Shown here piece after piece: positions 21,546 to 22,954 of a stretch of DNA of 22,954 nt. The DNA is from a virus, in the IMG/VR virus record IMGVR_UViG_3300005529_001111, positions 1 through 22,954 of that record, one strand, 5' to 3'. Position numbers and translations under genes: made by a program. Within the stretch, counting starts at the first letter, position 1, and each line of letters starts with the position of its first letter. Under the pieces are notes generated by a model. The model saw only the letters and a list, made by a program, of their open reading frames with translations, made no database searches and was not told the origin of the DNA.

Positions 21546-21832
21546 GCCTGCGCCCCAGCCAGAGCCGCACCTTGTCGCTCGCTGAAGCGATCGCAAACGT
21601 GATGATCGGCTATGCCGTCGCGGTCGCGACGCAGTTCATCGTGTTCCCATTGTTCGGGATCAGGACCTCGATTGGTCAGGACCTGCAGGTCGGCGGCGTC
21701 TTCACAGCGGTATCGGTCGTGCGGAGTTACGGTCTGCGGCGCCTGTTCGAGACGTTCCGCGTGCTCAAGGCCAAACGCGAAGCCGCCGCCCCTTTCGGAG
21801 CGGCGGCCGATCGCAGGTCCGAGGTGGACTGA
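21542..21832 (+). CDS. DUF7220-like two-helix membrane protein
   Basis: The 96-residue protein has a hydrophobic segment IGYAVAVATQFIVFPLFGI (about 22-40) and a second around LQVGGVFTAVSVVRSYGLRRLFE (about 48-70). This pattern, with SLAEAIANVMIGYAVAVATQ at the start and YxLRRLFE near the end, is that of the DUF7220 family common in alphaproteobacterial phages. Its role is unknown; an inner-membrane protein is expected. It starts with GTG in a GTGA overlap with the methyltransferase stop and converges on a leftward gene. Confidence 0.8.
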   Translation: MSLRPSQSRTLSLAEAIANVMIGYAVAVATQFIVFPLFGIRTSIGQDLQVGGVFTAVSVVRSYGLRRLFETFRVLKAKREAAAPFGAAADRRSEVD

Positions 21833-21837
21833 GGCGG

Positions 21838-22059
21838 TCAGTTCGGCCGGCGGCCCTGGCAGGCGTTGAGGACGCGCAGCACGACGCCAACGCCGCTCTC
21901 GCCGGCGAAGCGATGGGAGTCGAGCCGCTCGTAGGTGTCGTCCTCTAGCGCCACCAGCCACGTGCCGTCCGGCTGCCGCTCGCCGGTCGAGCGGAATTCG
22001 AATTCCGCGGCAGCCGCGAGGGCCTGGTACGTGCTGTCCGTCAGGCGGATCGTCTTCAT
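21838..22059 (-). CDS. Small hypothetical protein
   Basis: The 73-residue leftward protein MKTIRLTDSTYQALAAAAEFEFRS and following TGERQPDGTWLVALEDDTYERLD has the look of a small ribbon-helix-helix-like or antitoxin-like fold (short strand, helix, then a loop and strand), but no function can be named. It follows the DUF3489 gene on the same strand with 14 bases between, so the two are probably cotranscribed. ATG at 22059. Confidence 0.65.
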   Translation of the reverse strand: MKTIRLTDSTYQALAAAAEFEFRSTGERQPDGTWLVALEDDTYERLDSHRFAGESGVGVVLRVLNACQGRRPN

Positions 22060-22073
22060 GGCGTCGCCCCGGC

Positions 22074-22691
22074 TTAGCCGGCGATCCGGTAGACGGTGCC
22101 GCGGCCTTCGAGCTTCTCGGCGTTGACCGCAAGGCCGTACTTCTTCTTGAGCGCGCCGGCGACCGCGCCGCGCACCGAGTGCTCCATCCAGTCGAGGGCC
22201 TTTGCAGCTTCCTTGATCGAAACCCCGTCGGGGCGGCGGAGCAGTTCGACCAGCCGGTCGAGCTTGGTGCCGGACCGAGGTTGCGTGAGCGCGTGTTCCG
22301 CGGCGCTGCTGGTCTGCTCCTCCCGGCGCGTGCGGCGCGCGGAGCGCGGCGCCTTCCGTTTCTCTTCTGAGGCGGGAGGTGCCGCTTCCTCTTTGGCCTG
22401 ACCTGCCTCGGTCATCGATTCGGCGTCCGTGCCGAGCGCCTTCTCGGCGAGTTTGGTGAGCCGCAGGCCGCGCGGGCCCTCGGCCTCGTTGTCGGCATAG
22501 ACCTTCTTCGGGTTCTCGCGCGCCGCCTTCCGCGAGAGCCGCACTTCCTCGGCGAGCTCCCTGGCGAGGAGCGCCCCGCAGACCTTGCCGGCCGCACCGC
22601 CCTTGAGCTTGGCGGGGAGCGGCAGGATCGAGCCGTCCTCGCGCGCAAGTGCGGCGGAGAGGACGACGAGCTGGGTGTCGGTGAGTTTCAT
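22074..22691 (-). CDS. DUF3489 domain protein
   Basis: The 205-residue protein starts with a helical region (MKLTDTQLVVLSAALAREDGSILPLP), has a Lys/Arg/Glu-rich middle (about 90-135) and ends with the DUF3489 pattern: GTKLDRLVELLRRPDGVSIKEAAKALDWMEHSVRGAVAGALKKKYGLAVNAEKLEGRGTVYRIAG. The C-terminal domain is a small winged-helix-like DNA-binding module. It is very common in accessory regions of alphaproteobacteria, often near phage genes, with no known function. ATG at 22691 has a strong GGAGG. Strong hairpins lie in the leader. Confidence 0.85.
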   Translation of the reverse strand: MKLTDTQLVVLSAALAREDGSILPLPAKLKGGAAGKVCGALLARELAEEVRLSRKAARENPKKVYADNEAEGPRGLRLTKLAEKALGTDAESMTEAGQAKEEAAPPASEEKRKAPRSARRTRREEQTSSAAEHALTQPRSGTKLDRLVELLRRPDGVSIKEAAKALDWMEHSVRGAVAGALKKKYGLAVNAEKLEGRGTVYRIAG

Positions 22692-22715
22692 GGGGGTTGC
22701 CTCCGTGGCTTTGGA

Positions 22716-22780
22716 GGACCGGCCGATCCGGTCCGTTCCACGGCGGCAAGGTCCGGAACCGCGCGGGCGCGGCCCGGACC
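22716..22780. other. Pair of strong GC hairpins
   Basis: GGACCGG-CCGAT-CCGGTCC (22716-22734) forms a perfect 7-bp hairpin. GGTCCGG, CCGCGC-GG-GCGCGG, CCGGACC (22750-22780) forms a second of 13 bp with one small internal loop. Both lie between the partial leftward gene and DUF3489. They may end the upstream transcript or regulate the DUF3489 leader. No T tract is seen on either strand. Confidence 0.5.
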
Positions 22781-22804
22781 GAACTACTTGCAGGAAGCGC
22801 CTCT

Positions 22805-22954
22805 CTACCGCGCTTGACGGTGCACCGCGCGAGCAGCGCCCTGGAGGGCGAGCGCATCGGCAAGCACCTGGTCGAGGTCGGCGATGGTGCCGATCGCGGC
22901 GTTCCGGTTGCCGCCTTCGATGTAGGTTATGGCCTCGCGTGTCTCGGCGAGCGC
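22805..22954 (-). CDS. C-terminal part of a small protein (cut by window edge)
   Basis: On the minus strand an open frame comes in from the right edge and stops with TAG at 22805-22807. The 49 visible residues read ALAETREAITYIEGG, then NRNAAIGTIADLDQVLADAL and ALQGAARAVHRQAR. It is helical and resembles small uncharacterised alphaproteobacterial proteins. The beginning lies outside the window. Confidence 0.55.
   Translation of the reverse strand, partial: ALAETREAITYIEGGNRNAAIGTIADLDQVLADALALQGAARAVHRQAR

Overview
The window is GC-rich DNA, most likely from an alphaproteobacterium (Hyphomicrobiales-like). The clues are the strong G/C bias at third codon positions, small protein families common in that group (DUF3489, DUF2924 next to a serine recombinase, DUF6456, DUF7220, DUF6511), and a GAAC-N7-GAAC motif of the alphaproteobacterial LexA type. 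Almost the whole window is accessory DNA with the gene content of a prophage or phage-derived element. No capsid, tail, portal or large-terminase gene is visible. Family names come from recognising residues and motifs; no search was run.

Layout. (1) 1-1513: an Abi-C type abortive-infection protein, a convergent tRNA-like gene with a greatly enlarged anticodon region, and a leftward helix-turn-helix gene. (2) 1790-4216, leftward: a tightly packed cassette of a small protein, DUF2924, a large serine recombinase and a 128-aa protein; two of the three junctions are ATGA overlaps. (3) 4217-4398: a divergent control region with palindromes and an SOS-box-like direct repeat. (4) 4399-6316, rightward: an ImmA/IrrE metallopeptidase, an XRE repressor-like protein and a sigma-factor-like protein, which together look like a lysis/lysogeny switch. 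(5) 6465-14858, rightward: an early/replication operon with RecA-like ATPase, OB/DUF669-like protein, DUF6511 zinc protein, Cas4/RecB-like nuclease, Toprim primase fused to a helicase-like ATPase, RuvC-like resolvase and DUF6456 protein. Most junctions from 9043 onward are ATGA or GTGA overlaps. (6) 14992-15694: a HigB/HigA-type toxin-antitoxin pair. (7) 15695-16113: a non-coding stretch ending in a cluster of GTTCAC motifs just ahead of a Nu1-like small terminase gene. (8) 16114-21832: the small terminase, a lysis cassette (GH24 endolysin plus two holin-like membrane proteins), two DNA methyltransferases and a DUF7220 membrane protein, interrupted by two small leftward genes. (9) 21838-22954: leftward small proteins, including DUF3489 and a gene cut by the window edge.

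How it may work together. The ImmA/XRE pair behind a LexA-type box suggests DNA-damage induction. The sigma-like protein may then drive the downstream operon, which encodes a self-contained replication and recombination kit. A dense cluster of GTGGGTC motifs in the 3' end of the primase gene is a good candidate replication origin, and the GTTCAC cluster before the small terminase gene a good candidate packaging (cos/pac) site. The two methyltransferases would protect the DNA from host restriction. The serine recombinase cassette is a candidate integration system but could be an independent mobile unit. The points most worth a second look are the GTGGGTC cluster, the GTTCAC cluster, the SOS-type box and the odd tRNA-like gene.
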